54,643 nt of DNA from the NCBI GenBank assembly GCA_026396175.1, contig JAPLXG010000004.1:1-54643 (forward strand), read 5' to 3'. How positions within the stretch are numbered: the first letter of the stretch is position 1; each line of letters starts with the position of its first letter. Position numbers and translations under genes: made by a program. Origin of the DNA: Candidatus Moraniibacteriota bacterium (GTDB lineage Bacteria > Patescibacteriota > Minisyncoccia > Moranbacterales > UBA2206). Positions 13,315 to 21,936 of this stretch are shown here, in pieces. The notes under the pieces were generated by a model. That model did not search any database, was not told the DNA's origin, and worked only from the letters and a program-made list of their open reading frames with translations.

Positions 13315-15414
13315 CTAACTCCTCTGCATCTTCCGCAACTGTGAAATCTCGTCGCGAATAATCGCCGCACGCTCAAATTCCAAGTTTCTGGCGGCGTCTT
13401 TCATTTCTCGTTCGCGCAATTTCACATAGCCCGCAATATCTTCCAGTGTTTCCAGTTGGGAAAAATCTTGCACGATTTTGGGATTGATTTCGTGATCGAC
13501 AATCGAGCTGATTTTTTTCTTGATTGTTTTAGGTGTAATGTGGTGCTTTCTGTTGTATTCCCTCTGCAACTTTCTGCGTCTTTCTGTTTCTGCAATAGCC
13601 CGTGTCATTGAACCGGTCATTTGATCGGCATAGAGAATGACTTGTCCGTGGACGTTTCTGGCCGCGCGACCAATCGTTTGAATGAGCGAAGTTTCACTGC
13701 GCAAAAAGCCTTCTTTGTCAGCGTCAAGAATAGCGACCAATGCTACTTCAGGAAGATCTAAGCCTTCACGCAAAAGATTAACACCAACCAAAACATCAAA
13801 TTCCCCACGCCTAAGTTTTTCCAAAATTCTAACTCTGTCCAAAGTGTCCACACCACTGTGCAAATATTCCGCTTTCACTCCACTCTCTTTCAAAAAATCC
13901 GACAGGTCTTCAGCCATTTTCTTGGTGAGCGTCGTCACCAGCACACGATTTTTTTTGGCAACCGTTTTTTCAATTTCCAGGACGACATCCTTCACCTGAC
14001 CTTTGGCCGAGCGGATAATGATTTCCGGATCAATGAGGCCGGTTGGGCGGATGACTTGTTCAATGATGCCGGTGTATTCTTTGGGCAACGGGGTTTTAGA
14101 CGCAATGAATTGCGTCTCTACCGCATTTTTTATGATAGATTTTTCAATTTCATATTTCCCCGGTGTCGCCGACACAAAAATTGTTTGCGCCATTTTATTT
14201 TCAAATTCTTGGAATTTTAACGGTCGATTATCAAAGGCGCTGGGCAAACGAAAACCATTGTCGATTAAATTTTCTTTTCGTGAATGATCGCCGTTATACA
14301 TTCCGTTCAGTTGAGAAACAGTCACGTGAGATTCATCGATCACGGTCAAGAAGTCTCTGCTGTCTCCAGTATTATGTGAAGCGTTACGGGCGGACCCGCC
14401 CGCAACGCTTCGCGTAGCGATGCGGGCGGGGAAGTAGTCCATCAAGGTGTAGGGTGCTTCGCCGGATTTACGACCGGTTAAATATAGCGAATAATTTTCA
14501 ATGCCATTGCAATAACCAACTTCGCGCATCATTTCCAAGTCTTGCCGCGTCCGACGCCAAATTCGCTCCGCTTCCAAAATCTTTCCTGCATCTCGAAAAT
14601 ACTTTTTTTGATCTTCGAGTTCTTTTTCAATTTTTCCCAGCGCGCTTTCCATGATCGCTTCCGGCACGACAAAGTGCTTGGCCGGATAGATGAACGTCTG
14701 TTCGAGCGTCGCTAGTTTTTCGCCAGTCAAAAAATCATATTCCACAATTTTTTGAATTACATCCCGCTCCAAATCAATCCGCGTCACAATTTCCCGACCC
14801 GGTGTGATGACTTCGAGCGTCGTTCCGGTCAAGCGAAATTTTCCCCGCGCCAAAATATCCGAGCGCGCATATTGCATATCGACGAGAATTCGTGCAATTT
14901 TTTCCCGTTCCATTTTCGCGCCGATTTTCATTTCCAACATCGAATTGCGATAATAATCCGGACTGCCCAAACCATAGATACAAGACACAGACGCGCAAAT
15001 AATCACATCATCGCGACTCATCAACGCCGCCGTGGCGGCGTGGCGCAAACGATCAATCTCTTCATTGATCTGAGATTCTTTTTCGATGTAGGTGTCCGTC
15101 GAAGCAATGTAGGCTTCGGGTTGATAGTAGTCATAGTAGGAAACAAAATATTCCACCGCATTTTTGGGAAAAAAAGTGCGAAATTCTTGTGCCAGTTGCG
15201 CGGCCAAAGTTTTGTTTGGCGCAATGACCAGTGTCGGCTTTTGCACTTTTTCAATTACGTTGGCAATCGTAAAAGTTTTCCCTGACCCAGTCACACCCAA
15301 AAGCGTCTGGCTTTTCTTGCCAGCATTTAGCCCGGCCGTCAGTTGCGCAATCGCATTAGGCTGATCGCCTTCGGGACGAAATTTAGATGAAATTTTGAAT
15401 TTGTTTTCAGACAT
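13315..15414 (-). CDS. uvrB: UvrABC excinuclease subunit B, helicase-like
   Basis: UvrB is the damage-verifying helicase-like subunit. Visible: Walker A GVTGSGKTFT (~40-49), the beta-hairpin region YYDYYQPEAYIASTDTYIEK (93-112), motif II VIDESH (~358-363), NRPLKFQEFE, motif V/VI GVNLLREGLDLPEV and QTIGRAARN, and a C-terminal UVR helix pair (~655-690). It is 699 residues, some 30 more than usual. The excess lies in two stretches: ~330-353 (ARIATRSVAGGSARN...), placed between DYFP and the motif II strand, and ~426-447 (VETQFIASK). Both are read from short palindromic repeats. There is no Shine-Dalgarno. It diverges from the gene at 15515. Confidence 0.97.
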   Translation of the reverse strand: MSENKFKISSKFRPEGDQPNAIAQLTAGLNAGKKSQTLLGVTGSGKTFTIANVIEKVQKPTLVIAPNKTLAAQLAQEFRTFFPKNAVEYFVSYYDYYQPEAYIASTDTYIEKESQINEEIDRLRHAATAALMSRDDVIICASVSCIYGLGSPDYYRNSMLEMKIGAKMEREKIARILVDMQYARSDILARGKFRLTGTTLEVITPGREIVTRIDLERDVIQKIVEYDFLTGEKLATLEQTFIYPAKHFVVPEAIMESALGKIEKELEDQKKYFRDAGKILEAERIWRRTRQDLEMMREVGYCNGIENYSLYLTGRKSGEAPYTLMDYFPARIATRSVAGGSARNASHNTGDSRDFLTVIDESHVTVSQLNGMYNGDHSRKENLIDNGFRLPSAFDNRPLKFQEFENKMAQTIFVSATPGKYEIEKSIIKNAVETQFIASKTPLPKEYTGIIEQVIRPTGLIDPEIIIRSAKGQVKDVVLEIEKTVAKKNRVLVTTLTKKMAEDLSDFLKESGVKAEYLHSGVDTLDRVRILEKLRRGEFDVLVGVNLLREGLDLPEVALVAILDADKEGFLRSETSLIQTIGRAARNVHGQVILYADQMTGSMTRAIAETERRRKLQREYNRKHHITPKTIKKKISSIVDHEINPKIVQDFSQLETLEDIAGYVKLREREMKDAARNLEFERAAIIRDEISQLRKMQRS
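14356..14427. repeat. Hairpin repeat inserted in uvrB
   Basis: CCCGCCCGCAACGCTTCGCG / CGATGCGGGCGGG palindrome (about 14396-14429) plus adjoining bases, read in frame. The same hairpin is found between rpsF and ssb at 33607-33643. Confidence 0.75.
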
Positions 15415-15443
15415 TTGACAATTTAGTTAAATTGTGCTAGTAT
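15415..15443 (+). promoter_or_regulatory. Predicted promoter
   Basis: TTGACA (15415-15420), 17-bp spacer, TAGTAT (15438-15443), preceded by TGTGC. It overlaps the first bases upstream of divergent uvrB. Confidence 0.65.
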
Positions 15444-15514
15444 ATGTGGTTCTCTTGGTATTAGTAATATATTAGCACCTTACCATCAATCAATATAGAA
15501 AAGGAGTAAACAAG

Positions 15515-15955
15515 GTGAACAAAAAAACATTTCTTACTTTCCAAGCAAAATATTATGACGCCCTGTGCATAGTTCTAAACTTGCCCATAAATGAGAGTTT
15601 TTCTATTGAGGAACTGGGTTGTAGAAGAGCAGTTATACAAAGCATGTACCGAGACATATCCAAATATAATCTCGGCAAGGGCTTGGCTTTTTTTGGAACA
15701 ATCGCATCTTGGTTTATCCAAATAACCTTAGCAGAAAGTTGGGATTCCAATGCCTCTGATTGTACATGGGAAAATCTTAAGAAAGTCCTAGCTAAGGACG
15801 AAAAATGGACAAGGCTTTATCTGCGCTTTTTTACAATAAATCCCATCCTTGCATTATCCGGATTTAATTTTAAAGATACCGCAGAAGAAAAACTAATTGT
15901 ATCCGAATTAGCATTGATGTGGTATGAGATGCACAAATCTTGCGCCAAAAAATAA
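15515..15955 (+). CDS. Hypothetical protein (146 aa)
   Basis: Not recognised. Starts at GTG 15515, chosen for the AAAGGAG at about 15500-15506. A mostly helical soluble protein with several Trp and Cys residues; the weakly hydrophobic stretch GLAFFGTIASWFIQITLA (~55-72) is probably a buried helix. It has its own promoter (15415-15443) and terminator, so it is a single-gene unit divergent from uvrB. Confidence 0.65.
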   Translation: MNKKTFLTFQAKYYDALCIVLNLPINESFSIEELGCRRAVIQSMYRDISKYNLGKGLAFFGTIASWFIQITLAESWDSNASDCTWENLKKVLAKDEKWTRLYLRFFTINPILALSGFNFKDTAEEKLIVSELALMWYEMHKSCAKK

Positions 15956-16002
15956 CATGACCAACGACACCTCTTACCACCATCAAGCCAACTCCTTTCA
16001 TC

Positions 16003-16052
16003 AAGTCAGCATTTTTCCACCCATTGCGGATTCGGAGAGGTGCTGGCTTTTT
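16003..16052 (+). terminator. Probable intrinsic terminator
   Basis: AGTCAGCA..TGCTGGCT stem with a long loop, followed by TTTTTA, about 50 bases after the stop of the 146-aa gene. Confidence 0.55.
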
Positions 16053-16075
16053 ACTTTGGCTTGGAAAAAAATAAT

Positions 16076-16248
16076 GTCATTCCCGCGGAGGCGGGAATCT
16101 AGTCTCGGAATTATCTTAGAATACCAATTACCAGAACTAAGCCTATTCTACTGAATTCATTCCCTTTACTTTCATTGCTTACCAAAACATATAGCTATTC
16201 CTTTTTTCTTAAGCTTCTACACTGGATCCCCGCCTCCGCGGGGATGAC
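16076..16248. repeat. Family B REP pair, copy B3 (non-coding)
   Basis: GTCATTCCCGCGGAGGCGGG at the left and CTGGATCCCCGCCTCCGCGG...GATGAC at the right, inverted, 173 bp. AT-rich interior, no gene. It lies between the convergent 146-aa gene and manC. Confidence 0.85.
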
Positions 16249-16258
16249 ACAAAAAAAA

Positions 16259-17300
16259 CTAAAGATATTTCTCCAACCCCCGCACCTTTATCTCTTTAAC
16301 TAAACTAGAAATCCTAACCACATCATCCTTGTGCACAACCACGATGGCGTCTTTGGTATTGACGACCACCATACCTTTGAGGCCGACTGTCGTCACTATT
16401 TTTCCTGGTTCAAAATTATAGACCAAACTATCCTTTGTTTCAAAGTCCACCACATGGCCTTTGGTCACATTCGAATCACTACTTTTTTCCAGTGCTTCTT
16501 TCAGCGCATAGAGTGTGCCAGGATCACTCCAACCCATATTGGTTTTGAGGATGACAGCGCTCGAAAGATCAACTTTTTCGATGATGGCGTTGTCAAAAGA
16601 CAGTTTTTCGCACGTTTCATATTTTCCCTTGGTCACACATTTGAAAATTTCCGGTGCTAGTTTTTTGTAGCAATCATGCAAAAATTCCACAGAAGTGATG
16701 AAGTAGCCAGGGTTCCAATAATATTCGCCTGATTTAAACATCTGATCGCAAAGCGCTTTTTCCGGTTTATACTTCCAGCCTTCAAAACCAAAATAATCGC
16801 GCTTCCCAATCTCCCCCTTTTGATCTCCCACTTTCATCCAGCCCAAATTATTATTAGCAAAGCGCGGACGCTCAGCAATGAACACAAAACGATCGGATTT
16901 TTGCTCAATCAATTTTTCACCCGCTTTCAGGGCTTTCGTAAATTCGCCAACCCGATCCATTAAATGATCTGCCCAAACAATTGCCATCGGGCCACTGTGA
17001 CCCATTTTGACCAATTGATTAACGGCAAAGCAAACGGCCGGACCATTATCCCTTCGGGCCGGTTCAAGAAAAATATTGCCTTTTGGCAAACCGGGAAGTT
17101 GTTTGCGAATCATTTTCTGATAGGCCGGCATGGTTTGGATAAAAATATTTTTCGCGCCAAAAGCGGGGGCCACTCGATCATAGGCTAATTGCAAAGTGGA
17201 TTTCCCATTAAAAATCTTATCAAACTGCTTGGGAGAATTTTCCCGAGACAGTGGCCACATTCTTGTTCCGACTCCTCCGGCGGAGATAACTATTTTCATA
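16259..17300 (-). CDS. manC: Mannose-1-phosphate guanylyltransferase
   Basis: 347 residues of the GTP-mannose-1-P guanylyltransferase family, making GDP-mannose. The nucleotide-binding signature VISAGGVGTRMWPLSRENSP is at the N-terminus, followed by PKQF, the strand AIVWADHLM with the metal Asp, and NPGYFI / TNMGWSDPGT near the sugar site. The start is taken at 17300 (MKIVISAGG). A frame seven residues longer exists, but those residues are read from the end of the family A repeat. It lacks the C-terminal isomerase cupin found in bifunctional ManC/AlgA; a separate cupin gene is at 20353. With the mutase at 22581 it makes a GDP-mannose route. Confidence 0.92.
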
Positions 17301-17305
17301 GTGTT

Positions 17306-17442
17306 TTTATCCCCCACCACTTTCTTGCTTATTATAATGCTCTATTCCATAAACTACTCCCGTGTGCTTATGAAATATGGCACCAACTCAACATTTCTAA
17401 TCACGCATAAAATGCGAGCAAAAAAGTGGTGGGGTATGAATT
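17306..17442. repeat. Family A inverted-repeat element, copy A3
   Basis: TTTATCCCCCACCACTTTCT at the left, AAAAAGTGGTGGGGTATGAA at the right, with the ATGCGAGC motif subterminal. It starts 5 bp upstream of the manC ATG. Confidence 0.9.
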
Positions 17443-17564
17443 ATCTATTTATGCTACCCTCTAATTAAACCACACCACCCAAAAAAACGAAAGGCAGTCG
17501 TTTTTATCCCGCGCTATTTTGGCTATCCCAAGCCAAAAAATGGCTAGAAATAGCCAAATTGCCC

Positions 17565-17593
17565 TTGACGAAAGAATAGCGCTGTGCTAATCT
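17565..17593 (+). promoter_or_regulatory. Predicted promoter for secG
   Basis: TTGACG (17565-17570), 17-bp spacer, TAATCT (17588-17593), preceded by TGTGC. Small hairpins (GGCTATCCCAAGCC; TGGCTAGAAATAGCCA) lie just upstream. Confidence 0.6.
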
Positions 17594-17640
17594 CAAATGA
17601 GTTATTGGACAGAATTTTTAATCTTTTTGAATTTAAAAAA

Positions 17641-17871
17641 ATGCTAAAAATAATCAACATTGTGGAAATCGTGATCGCCATCGCGCTTATTGTTTCCATT
17701 CTTTTGCAAAACAGAGGCGCGGGACTTTCCGGAACATTCGGCGGCGGATTTGGAGGATACTACACACGACGCGGCTTTGAAAGCTTCCTGGTTTATTTTT
17801 CCATTTTTCTCTCCACCGCTTTTGTCATCTTAGCTATTATTAATTTGATTTTGTCTAACAAGTTAAATTAA
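17641..17871 (+). CDS. secG: Preprotein translocase subunit SecG
   Basis: 76 residues. SecG is the small two-helix partner of SecYE. Visible: first transmembrane helix IVEIVIAIALIVSILLQ, the hallmark NRGAGLSGTFGGGFGGYY loop, and a second helix (FLVYFSIFLSTAFVILAIINLIL). Start at MLKIIN (17641); an upstream in-frame start would add 19 residues that the family does not have. A predicted promoter lies at 17565. The substrate-binding-protein gene follows after 14 bases. Confidence 0.92.
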   Translation: MLKIINIVEIVIAIALIVSILLQNRGAGLSGTFGGGFGGYYTRRGFESFLVYFSIFLSTAFVILAIINLILSNKLN

Positions 17872-17885
17872 AATATATTAGTAAC

Positions 17886-19583
17886 ATAACCGAAAATTAC
17901 AAACGGTTCTCACCACAAGGCATCCTCGCGCTCTACCGAGTCAGCAATTTTAAAGAAAAAATTCTCCTTTCTTTTTTAGTTTTACTTTTTATTTCTTCTT
18001 TGGGTTATTGGGGAATTTCTTCCTATTATTCTCACACTACCGCGCTTCCGAGTTATGGCAGTGAATACATTGAAGGTAGCGTCGGACAACCGCAACACAT
18101 CAATCCCCTCCTTGCCGCTTCTAATGACGTCGACGCCGATATTTCCAAGATTATCTACAATGGACTTTTGAAATATGACGGGAAAGGCGGACTCATTCCC
18201 GACCTCGCTGAAAGTTATGAGATTAGCGATGATAAAACCACCTATACGTTTCATTTGAAAAAAAATGTCACCTGGCACGACGGCACACCATTTTCCGCCA
18301 GAGACGTCATTTTTACTTTCAATTTAATTACCGACCCGGCCTACAAAAGCCCTTTGCGCGCCAACTGGCAGGGCGTTTCTGCTAATCTCGTTGACGACTC
18401 CACGGTCACTTTTGTCACCAGCCCCTATGCCGGATTTTTGAATAATGTTACTTTTGGCATCTTGCCCCAGCACATTTGGGACAGCGTAAAGCCAGACAAT
18501 TTTCCTCTGGCGCAACTAAACCTGGAACCAATCGGTACGGGTCCGTTTAAATATAATGCCTTTCAAAAAGATTCTAAGGGCAACATTCTTTCCTACAAAT
18601 TAGTTGCCAATCCTAACTATTTCGACGGCAAGCCTTATCTTTCTAAAATCACTTTTAATTTCTATGTCGACGAGACCTCCGCACTTGATGCCTACAACCG
18701 CAAAGAAATTATGGGAATGAGCAACATCTCTTCGCAAAAAATTACTGAAATTAAAAATCAAAAAAGTTCCCTGGAACATTCTTTTTCCATTCCAAGATAT
18801 TCCGCTGTCTTTTTCAATCAAACAAAAAGCTTGCCACTGACTGATGACAAAGTAAGAGAAGCACTGAACCTCGCGACTGATCGAGACGATCTGATTAAGG
18901 CTGTGCTCAATGGAAAAGGTACTCCCGTCTATTCGCCAATCCTGCCCGGTATGCTGGGATATTCGGCTGACTTAGGAAGAGTCAGTTATGATCCGGAAAG
19001 AGCCAAGCAGATTCTGGATGATGCTGGTTGGAAAATGTCGGATGACAACTTCCGCAAGAAGAATGATAAGACGCTAGAGGTAAGCATCGTCACGACCGAT
19101 TGGGACGAATTTTCCAAAAGCGCCGAGGTTCTCAAAGCTCAATGGAAAAAAGTGGGCGTGAAAGTCAACATTAATAGTCTTTCTGTATCTGACATCCAAC
19201 AGAACTACATCCGCCCAAGAGAATATGAAGCTTTGCTTTTCGGACAAGTGATGGGCGCTGACCCCGATCTCTATTCTTTTTGGCACTCCGCCCAAAAGAA
19301 AGATCCGGGACTAAACCTGGCACTGTTTGGTGACAGCGCAACCGACAAGCTGATTGAAGACGCCCGCGTCGAATTCGATCAAAACAAGCGCGCTGACCTC
19401 TATGCGCAATTCCAACAAAAATTAGTAGCCGAAATTCCCGCCATCTTTCTTTGCTCCCCGGAATATATCTATCCGGTAAACAAAAGCGTCCAAGGCATCA
19501 CGGCAGTGAACATTTCTTCTCCGGCTGAACGTTTTTCGAATGTTGCGAAGTGGTATATTAATACTAAGAGGGTGTGGAAATAA
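17886..19583 (+). CDS. Peptide/oligopeptide ABC transporter substrate-binding protein
   Basis: SBP family 5 (OppA/DppA type) that captures peptides outside the membrane. Motifs: EGSVGQPQHINPLLAASNDV, YNGLLKYDGKG, LIPDLAESYEISDD, TYTFHLKKNVTWHDGTPFSA, and PIGTGPFKY. Coding clearly starts before the first TTG (18000): the same frame, open back past 17886, reads TENYKRFSPQGILALYRVSN, then KEKILLSFLVLLFISSL, a basic segment plus one transmembrane anchor. No ATG, GTG or TTG lies in that extension; ATA at 17886 (in AACATAACC) is the best candidate, ATT at 17877 the alternative. There is no Shine-Dalgarno. No permease or ATPase gene is in the window. A family A repeat abuts the stop. Confidence 0.85.
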   Translation: MTENYKRFSPQGILALYRVSNFKEKILLSFLVLLFISSLGYWGISSYYSHTTALPSYGSEYIEGSVGQPQHINPLLAASNDVDADISKIIYNGLLKYDGKGGLIPDLAESYEISDDKTTYTFHLKKNVTWHDGTPFSARDVIFTFNLITDPAYKSPLRANWQGVSANLVDDSTVTFVTSPYAGFLNNVTFGILPQHIWDSVKPDNFPLAQLNLEPIGTGPFKYNAFQKDSKGNILSYKLVANPNYFDGKPYLSKITFNFYVDETSALDAYNRKEIMGMSNISSQKITEIKNQKSSLEHSFSIPRYSAVFFNQTKSLPLTDDKVREALNLATDRDDLIKAVLNGKGTPVYSPILPGMLGYSADLGRVSYDPERAKQILDDAGWKMSDDNFRKKNDKTLEVSIVTTDWDEFSKSAEVLKAQWKKVGVKVNINSLSVSDIQQNYIRPREYEALLFGQVMGADPDLYSFWHSAQKKDPGLNLALFGDSATDKLIEDARVEFDQNKRADLYAQFQQKLVAEIPAIFLCSPEYIYPVNKSVQGITAVNISSPAERFSNVAKWYINTKRVWK

Positions 19584-19717
19584 TTTATCCCCCACCACTT
19601 TTTAGCTTTTGATTTCTTATTCACTTTATTTAGAATTACGCTAATCTTGTTTATAAATAATTTAATCAACATCCCTCATTTGCGCTACGGCGCGAGCTAA
19701 AAAGTAGTGGGGAATGA
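19584..19717. repeat. Family A inverted-repeat element, copy A4
   Basis: TTTATCCCCCACCACTTTTT starts directly after the TAA of the substrate-binding-protein gene; the right end AAAAAGTAGTGGGGAATG has diverged at two positions. It ends about 12 bp before the next ATG. Confidence 0.88.
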
Positions 19718-19729
19718 AAAACAAATACT

Positions 19730-20338
19730 ATGCAAAACAACTTTGAATTTGTGCCCAAGCACTATGCGGCACGCGAACATGAAAAAATGGTCGACGTCCT
19801 GATGGATCCCAACGGCGTGGGTCCGGCCATTCACTACTATATGATCCGCGGCGGAATTGAGCAAAAAAATATTACCGTCTGGGAACCGGGCACGATTTCC
19901 GGGGAATATATCAAAACCTATGGCCACTACCACGTCGGACAATTAGACGAAACTTACAATATCCTCTTTGGCGAGGGCATCGCACTTTTGCAAAAATTAT
20001 CCGTTGACGAAAATGGTGAAATGATCGCCGATTCAGTTTCCGAGTTCAAAGCGATTGTCACAAAAATCGGAGAAGAAATTTATATGCCACCAAGCTATGG
20101 CCATCTCTTGGTCAACACCGGACACACCTATTTTGTCACTGCAGACACCAGCCCGGTTAATTTTGACGAAAAAAATCCAGTAAGCTTTCCCGGCCACGCT
20201 GATTACGAACCAGTCAAAAAAATGCGCGGCTTCGCCTACTATGTCGTCGAACACGATGGCAAACCAGCACTCAAAAAAAATCCGCTTTACAAAGAAATTT
20301 TGAATGAAGATTTGGGAGGATTGCCGATAATCAACTAA
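19730..20338 (+). CDS. pgiA: Cupin-type glucose-6-phosphate isomerase
   Basis: 202 residues of the metal-dependent cupin GPI family, known mainly from archaea and some bacteria, unrelated in fold to classical Pgi. It interconverts glucose-6-P and fructose-6-P. Visible: the cupin metal motif YIKTYGHYHVGQLDETYNIL (His, His, then Glu) and the second cupin motif YMPPSYGHLLVNTG carrying the last His ligand. The C-terminal tail after ~165 is typical. It is followed by a mannose-6-P isomerase-like cupin after 14 bases, so the pair links glucose-6-P to mannose-6-P. Confidence 0.92.
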   Translation: MQNNFEFVPKHYAAREHEKMVDVLMDPNGVGPAIHYYMIRGGIEQKNITVWEPGTISGEYIKTYGHYHVGQLDETYNILFGEGIALLQKLSVDENGEMIADSVSEFKAIVTKIGEEIYMPPSYGHLLVNTGHTYFVTADTSPVNFDEKNPVSFPGHADYEPVKKMRGFAYYVVEHDGKPALKKNPLYKEILNEDLGGLPIIN

Positions 20339-20352
20339 TAATTCCAAAAAAT

Positions 20353-20757
20353 ATGCCTGACACCAACAGCGAAAAAATCAACGAACGTCCCTGGGGAAGA
20401 TATGACATAATGTCGATCCCCAAAAATCATCAGGTCAAGATACTCACCGTTTATCCTGGTGGCATATTGAGCCTGCAATCACACAAGCACCGCTCGGAAC
20501 ATTGGATCGTCCTACGCGGAACAGCGAAAGTTACTAATGGGGAAAGCGTGAAAATTTTCAATGAAAATGAAAGTGTTTTCATCCCCGTTGGCAATATCCA
20601 CCGCCTGGAAAATCCGGGAAAAGCACTCCTAGAAGTCATTGAGGTGCAAATTGGTGATTACTTAGGAGAAGATGACATTATTCGCTATGAAGATCACTAC
20701 AATCGCGAAACAGAAAAGTCCACACCTACCAACATACCAGAAAAAACTTTAATCTAA
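20353..20757 (+). CDS. Cupin mannose-6-phosphate isomerase (ManC C-terminal type)
   Basis: 134 residues equal to the isomerase half of type II PMI/GMP proteins: ERPWGRYD (~11-18), KILTVYPGGILSLQSHKHRS (metal His residues), EHWIVLRGTAKVT, and FIPVGNIHRLENPG. It converts fructose-6-P to mannose-6-P. In many bacteria this domain is fused to the guanylyltransferase; here the two halves are separate genes (16259 and 20353). It is co-directional with the GPI gene (14-base gap). A hairpin follows. Confidence 0.9.
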   Translation: MPDTNSEKINERPWGRYDIMSIPKNHQVKILTVYPGGILSLQSHKHRSEHWIVLRGTAKVTNGESVKIFNENESVFIPVGNIHRLENPGKALLEVIEVQIGDYLGEDDIIRYEDHYNRETEKSTPTNIPEKTLI

Positions 20758-20811
20758 CTGAACAAAAAATCCCTGCGTCTTGTTGCAGAGATAAATTGCC
20801 TAAGTCTTAAA

Positions 20812-20849
20812 ATAATCGCTTCTAATTTATCATTAGGGCGATTTTTTTA
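20812..20849. terminator. Intrinsic terminator between convergent genes
   Basis: AATCGC..GCGATT stem followed by TTTTTTATT on the plus strand; it reaches the stop codon of the convergent gene. Confidence 0.6.
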
Positions 20850-21671
20850 TTTATTGCTCAGATACTTTTGATAGGCTTTTTCGTCGTGCAGATGCACCCA
20901 ATCTTGGTCTAATTGATATCCATACAGCTCGCCTTGCTGGGACAGAGTTGGAAAGATGTCACGCTCCATTGAGATATTGGCTTTTTTGGCCAGAGCAAAA
21001 ACGCCCGGTTCGAGAAAATAGACACCGCCGCTCACCAGGGGCAACACTCTATCCTTGGTAGATGGCTTTTCACTAAAGCCCGTAATTTTTGGCCCTTTCA
21101 TCGTGACCGCTCCCAGCCCAACTGGATTATTGACTACCGCCACGCTAAGCGTCGCCAAACCGCCTTGCTTTTTGTGATAATTATACATATCCTCAATATC
21201 AATTTTGTCTAAAAGAATATCGCCATTCATCATCAGAAATGTTTCCTTGAACTGCTTTTTAACATGCACAAACATTCCGGCCGTGCCACTCTTTCCTTCT
21301 TCATAGAAACTAATTGCTACTCCCAGCTTTTCACCATTCCCGACAACTTTTTTAATTTCGCTCACCCATTCGCGCGCGGAGATGATCACTTCGCTAACGC
21401 CGAAGCGTTTCAGGGTTTCGAGATTTTTTTCGAGCAGGGTTGTCTTTCCTAGTGGCACCAAAACCTTGGCAATAGTTTTGCTACCCAACTTCACTCCCTG
21501 TCCGCCGGCCAAGATAACCGCTTTGTTGAGAATATGATGCTTGAGAACGATTGTCTCAATCGCATTAGACCGATTGCGCACCTTCTCGCCGTCGATAATA
21601 GTATCGATTTTATTCATCACATCCGAGCGGATGGTAATGGTAATTCTTTCTCGTCGCATATTTTTGAGCAT
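20847..21671 (-). CDS. Ribbon-helix-helix domain fused to a sugar nucleotidyltransferase
   Basis: 274 residues in two parts. Residues ~5-45 (RRERITITIRSDVMNKIDTI..., RSNAIETIVLKHH) have the pattern of a CopG/Arc-type ribbon-helix-helix DNA-binding domain: a beta strand with alternating hydrophobics, then two helices. From ~50 follows a nucleotidyltransferase domain of the glucose-1-P type: KAVILAGGQGVKLGSKTIAK, LVPLGKTTLLEKNL, MMNGDILLD, GAVTM, GFSEKP and VSGGVYFL. The G-x-G-T-R-L signature is altered to GVKL, so activity is uncertain. The combination suggests a sugar-nucleotide enzyme that also binds DNA, or a sensor. Divergent from the operator-bearing gene at 22046. Either Met1 or Met5 may start it. 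Confidence 0.8.
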   Translation of the reverse strand: MLKNMRRERITITIRSDVMNKIDTIIDGEKVRNRSNAIETIVLKHHILNKAVILAGGQGVKLGSKTIAKVLVPLGKTTLLEKNLETLKRFGVSEVIISAREWVSEIKKVVGNGEKLGVAISFYEEGKSGTAGMFVHVKKQFKETFLMMNGDILLDKIDIEDMYNYHKKQGGLATLSVAVVNNPVGLGAVTMKGPKITGFSEKPSTKDRVLPLVSGGVYFLEPGVFALAKKANISMERDIFPTLSQQGELYGYQLDQDWVHLHDEKAYQKYLSNK

Positions 21672-21720
21672 TAGTTAATTATTTTAGAACTTACTCGTTC
21701 ACCAAAAAAACAACTAAACT

Positions 21721-21861
21721 GTGTCATCCTGAGCGAAGCGGAGCGAAGTCGAAGGATCTACTTTCTATTATCATAAGCCCTGCTATTAATTAGAAAGCTC
21801 TGGGTTACGGTTAGCAGATCCTTCGGCTGCGTCTGAGTACAGACTTCGCTCAGGATGACAG
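21721..21861. repeat. Family E inverted-repeat element (GTCATCCTGAGCGAAG)
   Basis: TGTCATCCTGAGCGAAGCGG...GAAGGATCT at the left and AGATCCTTCGGC...CTTCGCTCAGGATGACA at the right, about 140 bp. The GTCATCCTGAGCGAAG sequence is a REP-type motif seen in many bacteria. Only one copy is in the window. The interior has no gene. Confidence 0.8.
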
Positions 21862-21936
21862 GTTTAATTTAAGCATGTAGGTCTTATACCCAAACAATCA
21901 CATTATATCATACAAAAACAGCCCCAATCAACAGGC

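Noticed and set aside
17301-17320. Seven extra N-terminal residues (MVGDKNT) on the mannose-1-P guanylyltransferase
   Set aside because: They are read from the end of a family A repeat; the conserved protein starts at MKIVISAGG. The same false extension occurs at the gene ending 39409.
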